Source: Reticulitermes lucifugus (taxonomy: Eukaryota > Arthropoda > Insecta > Blattodea > Rhinotermitidae). Taken from it: a DNA stretch of 31,887 nucleotides. The stretch is from the NCBI GenBank assembly GCA_026260175.1, contig JAKCWW010006608.1, positions 1-31,887 on the forward strand, read 5' to 3'. Made by a program: the position numbers and the translations under genes. Shown here piece by piece: positions 11,353 to 21,019 of this stretch; position 1 is the first letter of the stretch; each line of letters begins with the position of its first letter. The notes under the pieces are model-generated. The model worked only from the letters and a program-made list of their open reading frames with translations. It was not told the origin of the DNA and did no database searches.

Positions 11353-11579
11353 GTATGCAGGTCTACAAGCGGTATTCTAATATTCTGAGGTATGTATAAA
11401 TACTTTAAGCGTTGATGAAACGTTACGGTAAATCTCATCTCTACAGCCTCTTCTCATAAAGGTTACTATGCCTCGAAACCAGGACCATCTTTTTCGATGA
11501 CCTGTACATCTCATATACCTCCGTAAGGGGCTTTAAACAGATAACCTTGCCAATGACCCACTCTTATGTGTTAATGCCT

Positions 11580-11795
11580 TTCAGAAACTCTCTGTGGCCG
11601 TGCCATCAATCGTGCACTTGGTCGCCGGCCTGCCACCGTGGAGGCCCAGGTTCGAACCCAGGGCAGTCCATGTAGGATTTGGGGTAGACAAAGTGACAAT
11701 GGTGCAGGTTTCTCTCCGAGTACCTCAGTTGTTCCCTGTCGGCATGATTCCACCAATAATCCACATTCATTCGTCACCGACAGTATATGTAGGAA
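11580..11795 (+). mobile_element. tRNA-derived SINE, second family
   Basis: A perfect box B, GGTTCGAACCC (11649-11659), sits in a T-arm-like CCCAGGTTCGAACCCAGGG. A SINE-type body follows (GTGACAATGGTGCAGG, CTCCGAGTACCTCAG, CCACCAATAATCCACATTC). I cannot find a clean box A, so the head is decayed. The body differs from the SINE at 9407. Confidence 0.65.
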
Positions 11796-12014
11796 GGCGA
11801 ATCAAAAAGGCGCTGCAATCGATGCACCGCGAAACACAGCGGTTGTCTTACTATATACCAGGCATTGCTGCGACAAGTCAGTGTCAGTTTTAGTTAGTGT
11901 TGTGTTTGTTTACGAATCTTCTTTAAACATGGCGGCACCGCTTTCGAATTCCACCGCTGTAGAGAGTGAGCTGTGATCCTTTCTTTCTTTTTTCGTGATC
12001 AGAAGGCGTTCAAA

Positions 12015-12308
12015 CATCTGAAGCCGGGGTGATTTCACGCTTCCGCCGTGATGTAGGTAAGATCTGCGCTCTTCCGGGACATATGCAGCGTTGAGTGGTA
12101 GTTCTGTACCGACGTTTCGGGACAACCTATCGGTACCATTTTCAAGGGTCAAGAAGTCCCTTCTTCTTCAAGGGTGAAGAACTCCTTTCTTCTTGAACTT
12201 CTTGACCCTTGAAGATGGGACCGATAAGTTGTCCCGAAACGTCGGTACAGAACTACCACTCAACGCCGCGTAATATCCCAGAAAAGCGCAGACCTCATCT
12301 GAAGCCGG
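12015..12308. repeat. Foldback with hammerhead-like arms, flanked by 13-bp direct repeats
   Basis: Arms 12060-12156 and 12198-12297 are inverted copies (about 90% by eye) around a 41-base loop rich in CTT. Right arm, plus strand: TTGAAGA (12209-12215), T, stem GGGAC ... GTCCC, GAAAC (12236-12240), GTCGGTAC. The left arm mirrors it on the minus strand with TTGAAAA (12145-12139) and GAAAC (12118-12114). CATCTGAAGCCGG occurs at both 12015-12027 and 12296-12308. The latter overlaps the end of the right arm, so it may be a duplication or part of the repeat. Confidence 0.7.
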
Positions 12309-12435
12309 CAATTCGCAACAAGCGCAGAGGCTTGCTATAAAAGTGCGTTCTTTTGCTGCACGACATCGCGCGGTGGCTACCGTCAAGCACTGACGCAGTT
12401 GAAATCTGACTTCTCCCACAGCCCGCACATAGGCT

Positions 12436-12698
12436 GGATCTAGCTCCGTCGGATTATCACATGTTCAGACCACGAGAAGAAGTCTTACGTGGACGAAGAT
12501 TTTCCAGTGATGAAGTTACTTCATCACTGGAAAATCTTCTTGCGGTGTATACGTGACTTCGACCACAAACCGAAGACTTTCTTCGCGGATGGGATCAGAA
12601 GGCTTGCAAACCGCTACACAACATGCGCTGAAAACAGTGTGATTATGTTGAGAAATGATACACTCTGCATTTGTCACAGATTGTTTTACACGAAGTAA
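12436..12698 (+). pseudogene. mariner transposase, C-terminal relic
   Basis: DLAPSDYHMFRPREEVLRG (12436 onward) holds the third catalytic Asp of mariner D34D transposases in the SDYH motif. RRFSSDE follows, then after a broken stretch PKTFFADGIRRLANRYTTC and a stop at 12696. The order matches the mariner C-terminus. The break at 12496-12560 coincides with a perfect palindrome. The catalytic core upstream is missing. Confidence 0.85.
12496..12538. repeat. Perfect 21-bp palindrome inside the mariner relic
   Basis: Left arm 12496-12516 (AAGATTTTCCAGTGATGAAGT) ... right arm 12518-12538 is its exact complement, with a single-base centre (T12517). The left arm encodes the expected mariner residues after LRGRR. 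The right arm is an inverted copy replacing the next codons. Confidence 0.95.
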
Positions 12699-13189
12699 TT
12701 AGTAAATTAACGTTATTCTTTGACTCTGCCTCGTATAATCTTAGCAACCGAAAGTGTCAAGACTAAAAAGGGGGAATACTTTGGTACCACAATTTTACTG
12801 AATGTGCACAAAGTGAACTCGAAAAGCAGCGGAAAAACAGCTGGACTGTAAAAACATACACGCATGCATTTAACCCCGAATTTATTCTACGTTTATCCTC
12901 TAAACGCACTCTACAGGTCTAAGCACTGAACACGACCTCCTTCACACAACCTACAGACAACTTGATATAATAATCAGTGTTGCTATGTGACGTACAGATA
13001 TTTTTTCGGCTGTCGTCGGCACTATAATACATATTACCAGAAGCACACTTTCCAATGCCGCTTACGGATAACTGACATATTCGTTTGGTTTCGACGGAAA
13101 CGAAGGACAAACCGACAATCAAGCGCCTCCCTGATAGATCCGAGATTCTGATACCGGTGCTGCTGAATTTGTTCTCGGATATTACGCCG

Positions 13190-13261
13190 TGTCAACTGAT
13201 AAATAGTTTCTGGCATTTCCAAGGATTTTAGTACCTTCATCATCAGAGTTAAGCAATGCAA
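13190..13261 (-). repeat. Hammerhead-like repeat remnant
   Basis: Minus strand: CTGATGA (13246-13240), then stem AAGG-TACTAAAAT-CCTT, then G and GAAA (13219-13216), followed by a tail with ATTTATCAGTTGACACGGCGTAATATC that is shared in style with other copies (CCAxxACTACATGGCATCACATCC). Both core boxes are intact, but one extra base separates stem II from GAAA. Confidence 0.5.
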
Positions 13262-13695
13262 GAACAGACCGCGACTCTTCTTGGGCTTTGATGATTGTCA
13301 TCCCGTTGTGCCTTTCACTATCGTTCAATTGGGATCGAAACATGTAGATGAATAACTTGAAATGTAAGAATTGTGTTTGGACTGAACCTTGAGTTTCAGT
13401 GAACGACAGACTTCATGGACTGCTTGATCCTGAAGACGAAAGTACTACGATCCTTCGAAAGTCGGCAACTATTTATCAGTCGACATGGAGTAACATGTGA
13501 GAAGATTTTAACTTGCAACCAGTTCCTGCCTAAACTAATTAATCATTACACAAACGTTAACAATCGAACAATCTGAACACAGACAACAATAACTAGCACA
13601 AAACCTTCTGACGAAAATATCAAATGCTCCACGTGCAAGTCTACGCACTCACACTCACACACAGCGCAGTTTGTCGCGTTAGCACCGCGTCCACA

Positions 13696-13706
13696 GGCCT
13701 TTTATA
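13696..13706 (-). promoter_or_regulatory. TATA-like box, minus strand
   Basis: Minus strand reads TATAAAAGGCC, a near-ideal TATA box, with GC-rich sequence about 20-40 bases downstream. It lies about 450 bases upstream, on the same strand, of the hammerhead-like remnant at 13190-13261. It could be the promoter of a retroelement terminus, or chance. Confidence 0.3.
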
Positions 13707-13719
13707 GTTCACAGTGAGA

Positions 13720-15120
13720 ACTAGCTACGACAATTTTAAGTTTACTACTACCGGACCATACCTTGCAGTCAGCTGACGCTCATTGATTGCCTACGAGGGG
13801 GCTGCCCTCTCACGCTGGAGCAGACTACTACACAAAGTGGTGATCGATGATTTGGATGGAAGACGAAACTTCGTGTAGCGGTGTGTATGTGTGGGGTGGG
13901 GGAAATAAAGAAATTGTGCGCGACTCAGCCACACGATATTGCTATTCAGCTGCATCACTTGCTTCACGAGGCATAAGTAGTCCAATGGGGAGAAATGAGG
14001 AAAACAACGCAAATCAAGATGCGGCGTTCGAACAGGAACTGTCAGACGCAAAATCGTAAAACGAGTGTTCTATATACTTTACGACGGCGAAGCATAGTGG
14101 ACACGCAAACTTCAATAATTCTTGGTCATGGGCGCCAGTGGGGGGGGGGTTGCAAGACATCTGCCCCTCCCCCGGAGTTTGGACAACAAGGAGGACTGAA
14201 AAATCTTAAAACCACTAAATTTAACGTCATTAAAATCACAACGTAAGCAACACTTCTGGCTGTCCCCTCCCGTCCCATCTCGAAAAAATCACAGCAGCAA
14301 CCATTTTCTGGATGACCAAGCAGAGTCGCTGTGGACTGAAACTGCAGGCATAGCTTGAGAGACGTCAGAACATTAAAGCCGATCTTGCATTAACAATCAC
14401 ACAGTCTACCTGACACGCGTATGATCTTGACAGCTCGAGCACTGTGATCGCAGGGTCTAATCCCTCTCCATATATGGACGTACTTTTGTTCTGTACTGAC
14501 CTCTACAAGCACAGACCTCGACATACCGGTCTGATCTCCCATCAAAGGAGTCCTACGGCTCGCCTTAATAACGATTTTAGATACCCTCTAAACCAGTCAA
14601 TATCGAGGCCAGAAACATACTGTAGCACCATGAAGAAACTGCTGATGGCATGGGCCTTGCAATTGTCTGAGGCTACATGACTAACCCCGATTTGCAAGCG
14701 AGGACAATTATTTGAAACAGTAATACAAACATGTCACTAAAAAATACACATCATTAACAATTTCGGCACGATCACTCACTTTTATCTAAGTACCTCGAAA
14801 ACCCACGACTTACGGAATATGCTATTGGCACAAACGTTTCGTTTTTCTTTTCAACTCCCCCCCCCCGACACATGTCTTCACTTTGATAAATATTTAAACA
14901 GTTAACGATCCACTAGATACGCGCTGAGAAGCACGCAGTCTTCACGTACGTCTGTTACGTTCGTCCGATTTTAACCAAAATTATAACATGCCCACAAACA
15001 GTAATAAGGTCATTCAGGATGAAGTTTCATAAAATATGCATATGGGTTCTCCGGGGTTACATGTGAGCAGGCAGGCAGGCAGGCAGACATGGCAATGAAT
15101 TTAAAATTGTCCATACCGTG
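13720..15120. other. No gene recognised
   Basis: Contains G10 (about 14142-14151) and C10 (about 14857-14866) homopolymer runs and a (GCAG)n run. Open frames are short and unrecognised. Confidence 0.4.
15068..15088. repeat. (GCAG)n microsatellite
   Basis: About five copies of GCAG in a row. Confidence 0.9.
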
Positions 15121-15130
15121 TACGTACTCA

Positions 15131-15616
15131 TTATAACCACATGCATTACCACCAACTCGTAAACAATATTGAAGTACAATGTAACAAACTTCATAAAACT
15201 CCCGACATGTTTCGGTGTAACATCACACCATCCTCAGGGACACACACAGAACACTTAACCACTACCACATAAACAACAGGTTCAAATACTCCAGACGAGG
15301 CCAATACCAGGCTACATAATAAAACCTGACGCTTGTACTCTGCTACACCACATTTCTTGGCACATTCGTCGATGATCAATCTGCAACGCATCAGCAACTT
15401 TTGTATAATATTTTAACACACGGCGTCATGTGGTATTTTAACAAAATGTTTTTAACGAACTCCTAACCAACTAGGCTTGTGCATTTTTAAGTGTTCTGTG
15501 TGTCTCCCTTGAGGATGGTGTGATGTTACACCGAAACATGTCGGGAGTTTTTATAAAGTTTGTTACATTGTAGTTCAATATTGTGTATGAGTTGGTGGTA
15601 ATACATGTGGTTATAA
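15131..15616. repeat. Large foldback with well-preserved hammerhead-like motifs
   Basis: Left arm 15131-15256 and right arm 15485-15616 are inverted copies, about 90% identical by eye, around a 230-base loop. Right arm, plus strand: stem I CTCCC (15504-15508) with GGGAG (15543-15547); core TTGAGGA (15509-15515); stem II GGTGT (15517-15521) with ACACC (15528-15532); GAAAC (15533-15537); palindrome ACATGT; cleavage triplet GTC (15540-15542). The left arm on the minus strand has the core CTGAGGA (15237-15231) and GAAAC (15213-15209). Hammerhead core position 7 is variable, so CTGAGGA is a legal core. One extra T sits between core and stem II. The layout fits minimal hammerheads of Penelope-like elements. 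Confidence 0.75.
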
Positions 15617-16436
15617 GACATGACGAAGTTGACTGGAGCACTTTTACAAACTATTCGTTGCGAACGCGCACACCAAGACATGGCAACCATACCTGAAGTG
15701 TCAAGGTTCGTCTCAACACTGGAATGCCTTCTTTCTCTCTTCTACTGCAAACACGGAATAAAACATTTCACTCAAATGCATGCCCACTTATTTGAAGCGT
15801 ATTTTGAAACATTTACATCGAAATGTTATCTGATATGTATACGTCCCAAGTGATGGTCCAGCTGCCAGTTGGAATTACAGACGATAAATGTAACCGACAT
15901 TATAACACGGACATGGCGATGCAATAAAACCGCTGCTAGGCAACCGAGGACAGACGCAATGCAACTGCATCTTACGCAGCCTTTCGTGTGACAGCGCATC
16001 CGGAACACTGCACAGCCTCTTTAAGCTAGCAGGTGGCACATGATGCATGGCATTCCAACAAGAAATCGTCGAACCAGGTTTCACATGCTGTCGCAACGTA
16101 AATTCCAAGCAAAACTACAGGCGTCCTGAATACTGTATCGATTGAAGTTGCGCGCGTGGGTCACAAGTGAAGTTAACACACTCTGCGGTACAAAGTAACT
16201 ACTAAACTTGCTTCTGGACGTCACGGGGTCCAAATATAGGTTCGCAAAACGGCTATCATGCAGGTTTCTTTATGCCGTTCCTCACCACATGCAGGTGCAT
16301 ATTCAAATGGCGTTTTAAAACAACCCACGGCGGCTTTCTCATCGAGTCCACACTTGTAATCTGACGTTAACGGGTCAACAGCAGCCGTTTCTGCAGCAGA
16401 CACCAAGTTACCCTACGTCACGTGGTAGCCGTTAAG
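15617..16436. other. No gene recognised
   Basis: A 77-codon minus-strand frame at 15875-16108 is protein-like in places (Cys/His/Pro-rich), but I do not recognise it and it has no start or splice support. Confidence 0.35.
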
Positions 16437-17231
16437 TACAGCGATCCCTCGATATACGAGCAATCGGCTTACGGCTTTTCGCTTACACGAGCTCCTTCCT
16501 CCCGCAAACCGATCTTTGTTGCCGGCGCCTCTGCTCGGCTGTCGCCGGTTCTAGTCTTTTCAAATGCGTAAACGTAACGGCATTCCTGAGCGGTCTGCGC
16601 AGAAGCAACAGCATTGCACCGTCTTTCACTGTACTCGTAGCTTTTCTATGAAGTTCGCCCTTCTTGGTGCTAAACATTCCGCATCTATCAGATCTTCAGG
16701 AATTTTTGTGTATAATATTTGTGATAAAGATTCATCTAATTCGTATGGACTTTACACACAATTTTACTTATGAATTGTTTATACATCTACGGCGTGCATC
16801 TGCTAGCTTGCTGGGATTGCGGGTTCGAATCCCGCCGGACGCATGGATGTCTGTCTCTTGCGAATCTTGTGTGTTGTCAGGTAGAGGTTTCTGCGACAGG
16901 TCGGTCCCTCGTCCAGACGAGTCTTACCGAGCGTGTGTGTTTGTGTGCGTGCGTCATTCAGTGTGATCAGGCGCAACATTAAGAAATAAATAAGAATTGT
17001 TTATACAGAAGTTAATGTCTAATGTTTTTAAATGCAGTAACTGATATCCGTGTTTTTTTTTCATACTTGGGTACCGTGCTGTTATACGAATATTAAGATG
17101 AACTTCTTATGTCTGGGCAGAAACTGACTTCTGGAACCAATTAAAATTTAAGGTAAATTAATTTTCATTTTACCAGTGTTTGAATTACGAGTTTTCGAAG
17201 AATTAAGCTCGTAAACCGAGGGATTACTGTA
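16437..17231. mobile_element. Tigger/pogo-like non-autonomous element with TA duplication
   Basis: Ends CAGCGATCCCTCGATATACGAG (16439 onward) and, on the other strand, CAGTAATCCCTCGGTTTACGAG (ending 17229) form imperfect terminal inverted repeats. TA flanks both sides (16437-16438, 17230-17231), as in Tc1/mariner/pogo elements. The interior has no transposase frame. A SINE is inserted at 16786-16993. Confidence 0.85.
16772..17007 (+). mobile_element. tRNA-derived SINE nested in the Tigger-like element
   Basis: GAATTGTTTATACA occurs at both 16772-16785 and 16994-17007, a perfect 14-bp duplication bounding the SINE at 16786-16993. A perfect T-arm box B, GGTTCGAATCC (16822-16832), lies in GCGGGTTCGAATCCCGC. 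A box A-like TAGCTTGCTGG (16804-16814) lies only seven bases upstream, so the anticodon arm seems deleted. Ends in an AAATA-type tail. Confidence 0.9.
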
Positions 17232-18045
17232 ATCAGAGGAACTTCCCACCTCACTACCAATGGAGGGGCGCATGGAAGTAAGAATTTCAAAGCCAATCAA
17301 TTTGACCTACACACATTTAAATATGTCTGTGGGTTATTTAACAGTCCTGCTTGAACTGTGCATGTTGTAGCGTTTTCTGGGATAGAATGGCATCTTTTAA
17401 TGCTTTAAATGTCAAGTTCAAATAACCATTCATGATCACAATCCTCCCACGCTCAGTCCAGGCTACTTGTGCAAAGCTGGTACATAACTTACAGTATGAA
17501 CACACCAATCGGCAGTTTTTGCAATGCATTTCACTTTGACCAACGACAGTTTCCACAAACATAAAACCTGCTCCGTTATTCTAACCACAAAAACACAGCG
17601 GTGCAGCTGCAGTACTACCCGTTCTTCTGGGCTACTGCGCTGCGTCGCTGGGTGACAAGCACCATCGCCCAGTGACGGGACGTAACAGCTCAACAAGAAC
17701 TGAGACCTCAGCACACAAAAGTTTGGGCGTTTTGAGCCACCTACATAACAGATCTACAACTATGTACTTTATCTGCAATATAATTTGACACTCACTTAAC
17801 ATGACAAACACGTGAGAGTTACCATTCTCGGAATAGTTACCGACAATACATAGAACTGGAAAATTAATACAGAGCCAATTACACCTAAACTAAGTGCAGC
17901 TTGCTATGCAATGGGATATGTCAAACGTTTTGACTTATTCTGTATCCAGTAGGTTTTTCAACCTGTCACAGATTTACAGAATGTATGAAATAGAAAGATA
18001 AATAAATACACAAATAAAAGAGTTAAGCTCTTCGCGTCGGCCACT
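17232..18045. other. No gene recognised
   Basis: Open frames on the minus strand near 17338-17714 are unrecognised and lack splice support. The rest is AT-rich. Confidence 0.35.
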
Positions 18046-18059
18046 ATAAAGATTACGGT

Positions 18060-18135
18060 CTTCTGGGGTGTGACACCGTGCAGTCTGACAGAAGTTAACG
18101 TTTCGGCGTAACATACTGTGCCCAGCTTCACGGTA
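18060..18135 (-). repeat. Hammerhead-like repeat remnant
   Basis: Minus strand: GTGAAGC (18131-18125, decayed core), stem GGC ... GCC, GAAAC (18104-18100), ACGT palindrome, then a tail CAGACTGCACGGTGTCACACCCCAG. The same tail occurs in decayed form at 18500, 22700, 27310 and 27580. Confidence 0.5.
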
Positions 18136-18452
18136 AAATGAAGTGCGCGGGTAAAACCAGTGCAGTATGCAGAACAGAACCAGCAGCCACTAGCATTCGG
18201 CTCCCTTCAGGCCTGTATCCTGACCTCCTCAGCTTTTTACTCCCCACCCCACAGCATCTGGCACATTATTTTCTGCCCCATCTAATAATCTGTTTCTCAC
18301 CCTTTTCCTCAATTACTACCCATGCTCTGCCACATCCCCCGCCCCTCTGAGGGCCACTGTCGCCTATTAACGCGCCAATGTCCCCTGGTTGTCCGCCATC
18401 TGCCATACACCACCGTCCTCGCCACATACTTTATTTTCTTCTACACTCAAGA

Positions 18453-18535
18453 TTCAAGATGGAGGCGGAATATTCCTCTATAACGTTGGTAAATTTCTAC
18501 CAGACCACATGGTATCACATTCTAGAAGACACCAA
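18453..18535 (+). repeat. Hammerhead-like repeat remnant
   Basis: TTCAAGA (18453-18459), stem GAGG ... CCTC, then TATAACGTTGG in place of GAAACGTTGG, followed by the family tail CTACCAGACCACATGG and TCACATTCTAGAAGACA. Confidence 0.5.
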
Positions 18536-18830
18536 ATTCATATGTCGTGCCCAAGTAACTGCACATAAGTGTTCAGTTTTTTGCAGAAACGACTGTTCAG
18601 GGTTGTCGATTCAGGTTGCTTTCAAATGTTTGTAATTTCATAAGTCAACTTTCATGGGAACGAAAGGCTGCACTTGTTCCACTGTACAAAGTTTGGAATA
18701 TCGACACATCAGCGCAAACTTGATTAATTCCTGCCGACCAGACACAATTTATAAAATTCAAGAAAACATTGTTTCATAGTTAACAGAAATAAAATTTACA
18801 GCAGTCTGGGAAAAGAATCTCTCTTAAGAA

Positions 18831-19060
18831 AAATCATATGCTTCAGCACCATCGTCTTCTTCAGCTTCACCATCCTTGTTATTATCCTGTTCCATCTTCA
18901 GCTTTATTTCCATTATCATTGCCCTTATTATCTCGCAAATTTCATTATCTTGATCACCAATTTCCTCAAGACTATTATCAGTGTCCCTACTGTCTCACGG
19001 TCTTCATCGTCAGAGTTGATAAAAACCCCACAGCTGCTAAAAAGCTGCTCAGCTAGAGGT
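18831..19060 (-). pseudogene. Acidic coding-like relic, unrecognised
   Basis: Minus strand reads LAEQLFSSCGVFINSDDEDRETVG, and after a one-base frame change DTDNSLEEIGDQDNEICE, then a Glu/Asp-rich tail ending EDDGAEAYDFS and a stop. Acidic C-terminal tails like this occur in transposases and other proteins. I do not recognise the family and the frame is broken. Confidence 0.25.
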
Positions 19061-19228
19061 ACATACTATGTTCACAACAGCCCACCATATGACCCATACT
19101 GACACATCTAGCCCACACCCTCACACCCCATTTCTTTACATTATACTTTCAACTTACTCTCCGAACCACAGATGAGTCCAGTGCCTCCCTTGTCTAATTT
19201 GAGCTTTGATATTTCCCATAAATTTACA

Positions 19229-19592
19229 TTACTTGTCACTAATTTTCTTGCCATATAAAACAACAGGCAAAACTGTAGTTCTGTATATCTTAATCTTTAT
19301 ATTTTTTGATAGTAAACTGGAAGACAAAATATTCTGCACCGAATGATAACAAGCATTCCCTGACTTCAATCTGCTCTTAATTTCTTCATGAATGAAATTT
19401 TGATTTGTTAGGGCTGTTCCCAAATATCTGAACTGTTCCACCCTTTCAAAGAATTTATTATCCTTCTCTATGTTGTGATTTTGTCCTGCATTCTGATCTC
19501 AAGACACGACCATGTACTTAGTTTTCTCAACACTTACTTCTAGACCAATCTCCTTACTAGCAACTACTAACATTTCTGTGTTTTTCTTCATA
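19229..19592 (-). pseudogene. RTE-type reverse transcriptase fragment
   Basis: Minus-strand peptide KEIGLEVSVEKTKYMVVS, a stop (TGA, likely a mutated CGA), DQNAGQNHN, FERVEQFRYLGTALTNQN, EEIKSRLKSGNACYHSVQN, LLSKNIKIKIYRTTVLPVVLYG. This is the region after the catalytic palm in RTE-like endonuclease/reverse-transcriptase proteins. The usual CETW after LYG is replaced, so the relic ends there. The catalytic FADD-type box is not present. Confidence 0.85.
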
Positions 19593-20029
19593 GGAAAAGA
19601 AAGTTCTCAAATCAGCATAAATGACTTGCAGCATCATCAGATATCATATGTTCAACGAACACAAAAGTGAAGTTGCCTGCCAAAACTTTTAACATTTGCT
19701 GTGATTTTTCCTTATATAAATCAAATGTTTACTTGTAATGAAATGTCTCAATGGATGACTTTTGAACCATACTAAGCACAGGACTACTCAGCACACATGC
19801 ACCCAGCATATTATGCTTGTATCTACCACAAATTATATTTGTGCTTTTCCAGCTGCCTAGCTTTGAAAGACATATGATGGTGAACACATAACTGCACAAG
19901 ACATGAAAGTAAGTGAGGCCTATTACAAGGTCCTATCCCACACATTTTCACTGAATAAAAATGACTCTTCAAATCACCGTTATCATCATAATTTAAATAT
20001 TTACAACATTTAACTCTCAAGGTTATCGC

Positions 20030-20940
20030 AACACATGCTTCAAATGCCCACCATCACACTGCATGCATGCTGTAGGGTGTTGTGCCATTGAATGCTGCCA
20101 CTGTATGTGTACCAATTCATTTCTGCTACCAATGGTAGCTTCATTCACAGCCTCTAATAAATGACGCCTTTCCATAATATTCTCTCAACATCATGCAACC
20201 CCAAAAAAAGAAATCACTGGGTATGAGTCAGGTGACCGAGTGGTTTAAGTCACCAGTCCAGGAGTCCATCTTCATAATTTTTGTTCAAAAATTCCGTTAC
20301 CTCTCTGCTGAAATGTGGATGCACTCCATCATGTTGCCATCACATTTATTCTCATGCTGCAAGAGGCACATCCTCTAAATACAACGGTAATTAATTTTTC
20401 AGAAAATTCCTGTAATATGGAGCTGTTAAATGTCACTTGGTGACACACAGTCTGATCATATTATTGCCTAATACTCCACACCACATGTTAACTGCAAATG
20501 GGTGTTGAAAATGACATAGTGCTGTATCATGGGAATTGTTCTGTGCCCAAAAGTATAAATTCCTCGTGATTGTGGCACCATCCTGGGTATATTCAGTCTC
20601 ATCCATGAACAGAAATTAGGCAGAATTTGCAGCTGTGGCCACAGCCATTCACAAAATCGCACATGGTTGGTTTGATCTCCTGATAGGAGATGTACTCCTT
20701 CTCCACACCACTGTTGTTCACATTCTGCATTAACTTGTGGGGAGTAAGCAGTCTCCCTCAGAGTTCTGTGTACAATCTCAAATGGTTTGTAATATGAAAT
20801 TATGCAAAGTGGATATCAATGCCACAGTAGCCCTATCATTTCCATTGAAAAAACTGTATACAAAATGCATGTTGCCATATTCTTCATTTGTAAATGTGTT
20901 AGGTGTTTCGACTGCCCCACCAAACTGTAACACAACATAG
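20030..20940 (-). pseudogene. Tc1/mariner-type transposase relic
   Basis: Minus strand, N- to C-terminal: FTNEEYGNMHFVYSFFNGN (near 20915-20860), a gap, IVHRTLRET, RFCEWLWPQ, FMDETEYTQDGATITRN (first catalytic Asp), WAQNNSHDT, FAVNMWCGVLG, LEDVPLA, WQHDGVHPHFSREVTEFLN (second Asp), SPD, then GGHFEA near 20060. The order and motifs fit insect IS630/Tc1/mariner-type DDE transposases. Multiple frameshifts and stops, and the central DNA-binding part is shortened. It is a different family from the relic at 10585. Confidence 0.85.
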
Positions 20941-21019
20941 CCACAGCCACTAGCCAAGACAGTGTACAAGCAGGCACATAAACAAGTTCCAGCAGTGCCA
21001 ACTTGCTTCACTGGTGTTA

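Larger units (their letters stand above)
10585..11390 (+). pseudogene. Tc1/mariner-superfamily transposase relic
   Basis: Reads in order FTDEETFHLN (first Asp codon at 10639), NCCIWGQKRPRE, FPKVNVWCGI, then after a frameshift LFQQDGAPLHF (second Asp codon at 10862), DLSPLD, MLQGTWHEAEYLL and, past an inserted element, DVCRSTSG. These are the motifs of Tc3/mariner-like DDE transposases. Frame changes and stops between about 10820 and 11090 make it inactive. The N-terminal helix-turn-helix part is absent or replaced by the foldback just upstream. No terminal repeats identified. Confidence 0.85.

Noticed and set aside
11100..11399. 99-codon open frame through the gap
   Set aside because: It crosses unknown bases and joins a transposase relic to a hAT-like element.
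11594..12152. Open frames on both strands with protein-like text
   Set aside because: These are translations of a SINE body and of the foldback arm, not genes.
15875..16108. 77-codon minus-strand frame with Cys/His
   Set aside because: No recognisable finger spacing, no splice sites, no counterpart in the window.
16791..16840. Possible true tRNA gene (perfect T arm)
   Set aside because: The anticodon arm is missing and a 14-bp duplication bounds a longer element, so it is a SINE head.
20215..20262. GTGACCGAGTGGTTTAAGTCACC resembles a tRNA D-arm/box A
   Set aside because: No box B or acceptor stem follows, and it falls in the region of the mariner-type transposase relic that encodes the SPD motif on the other strand.
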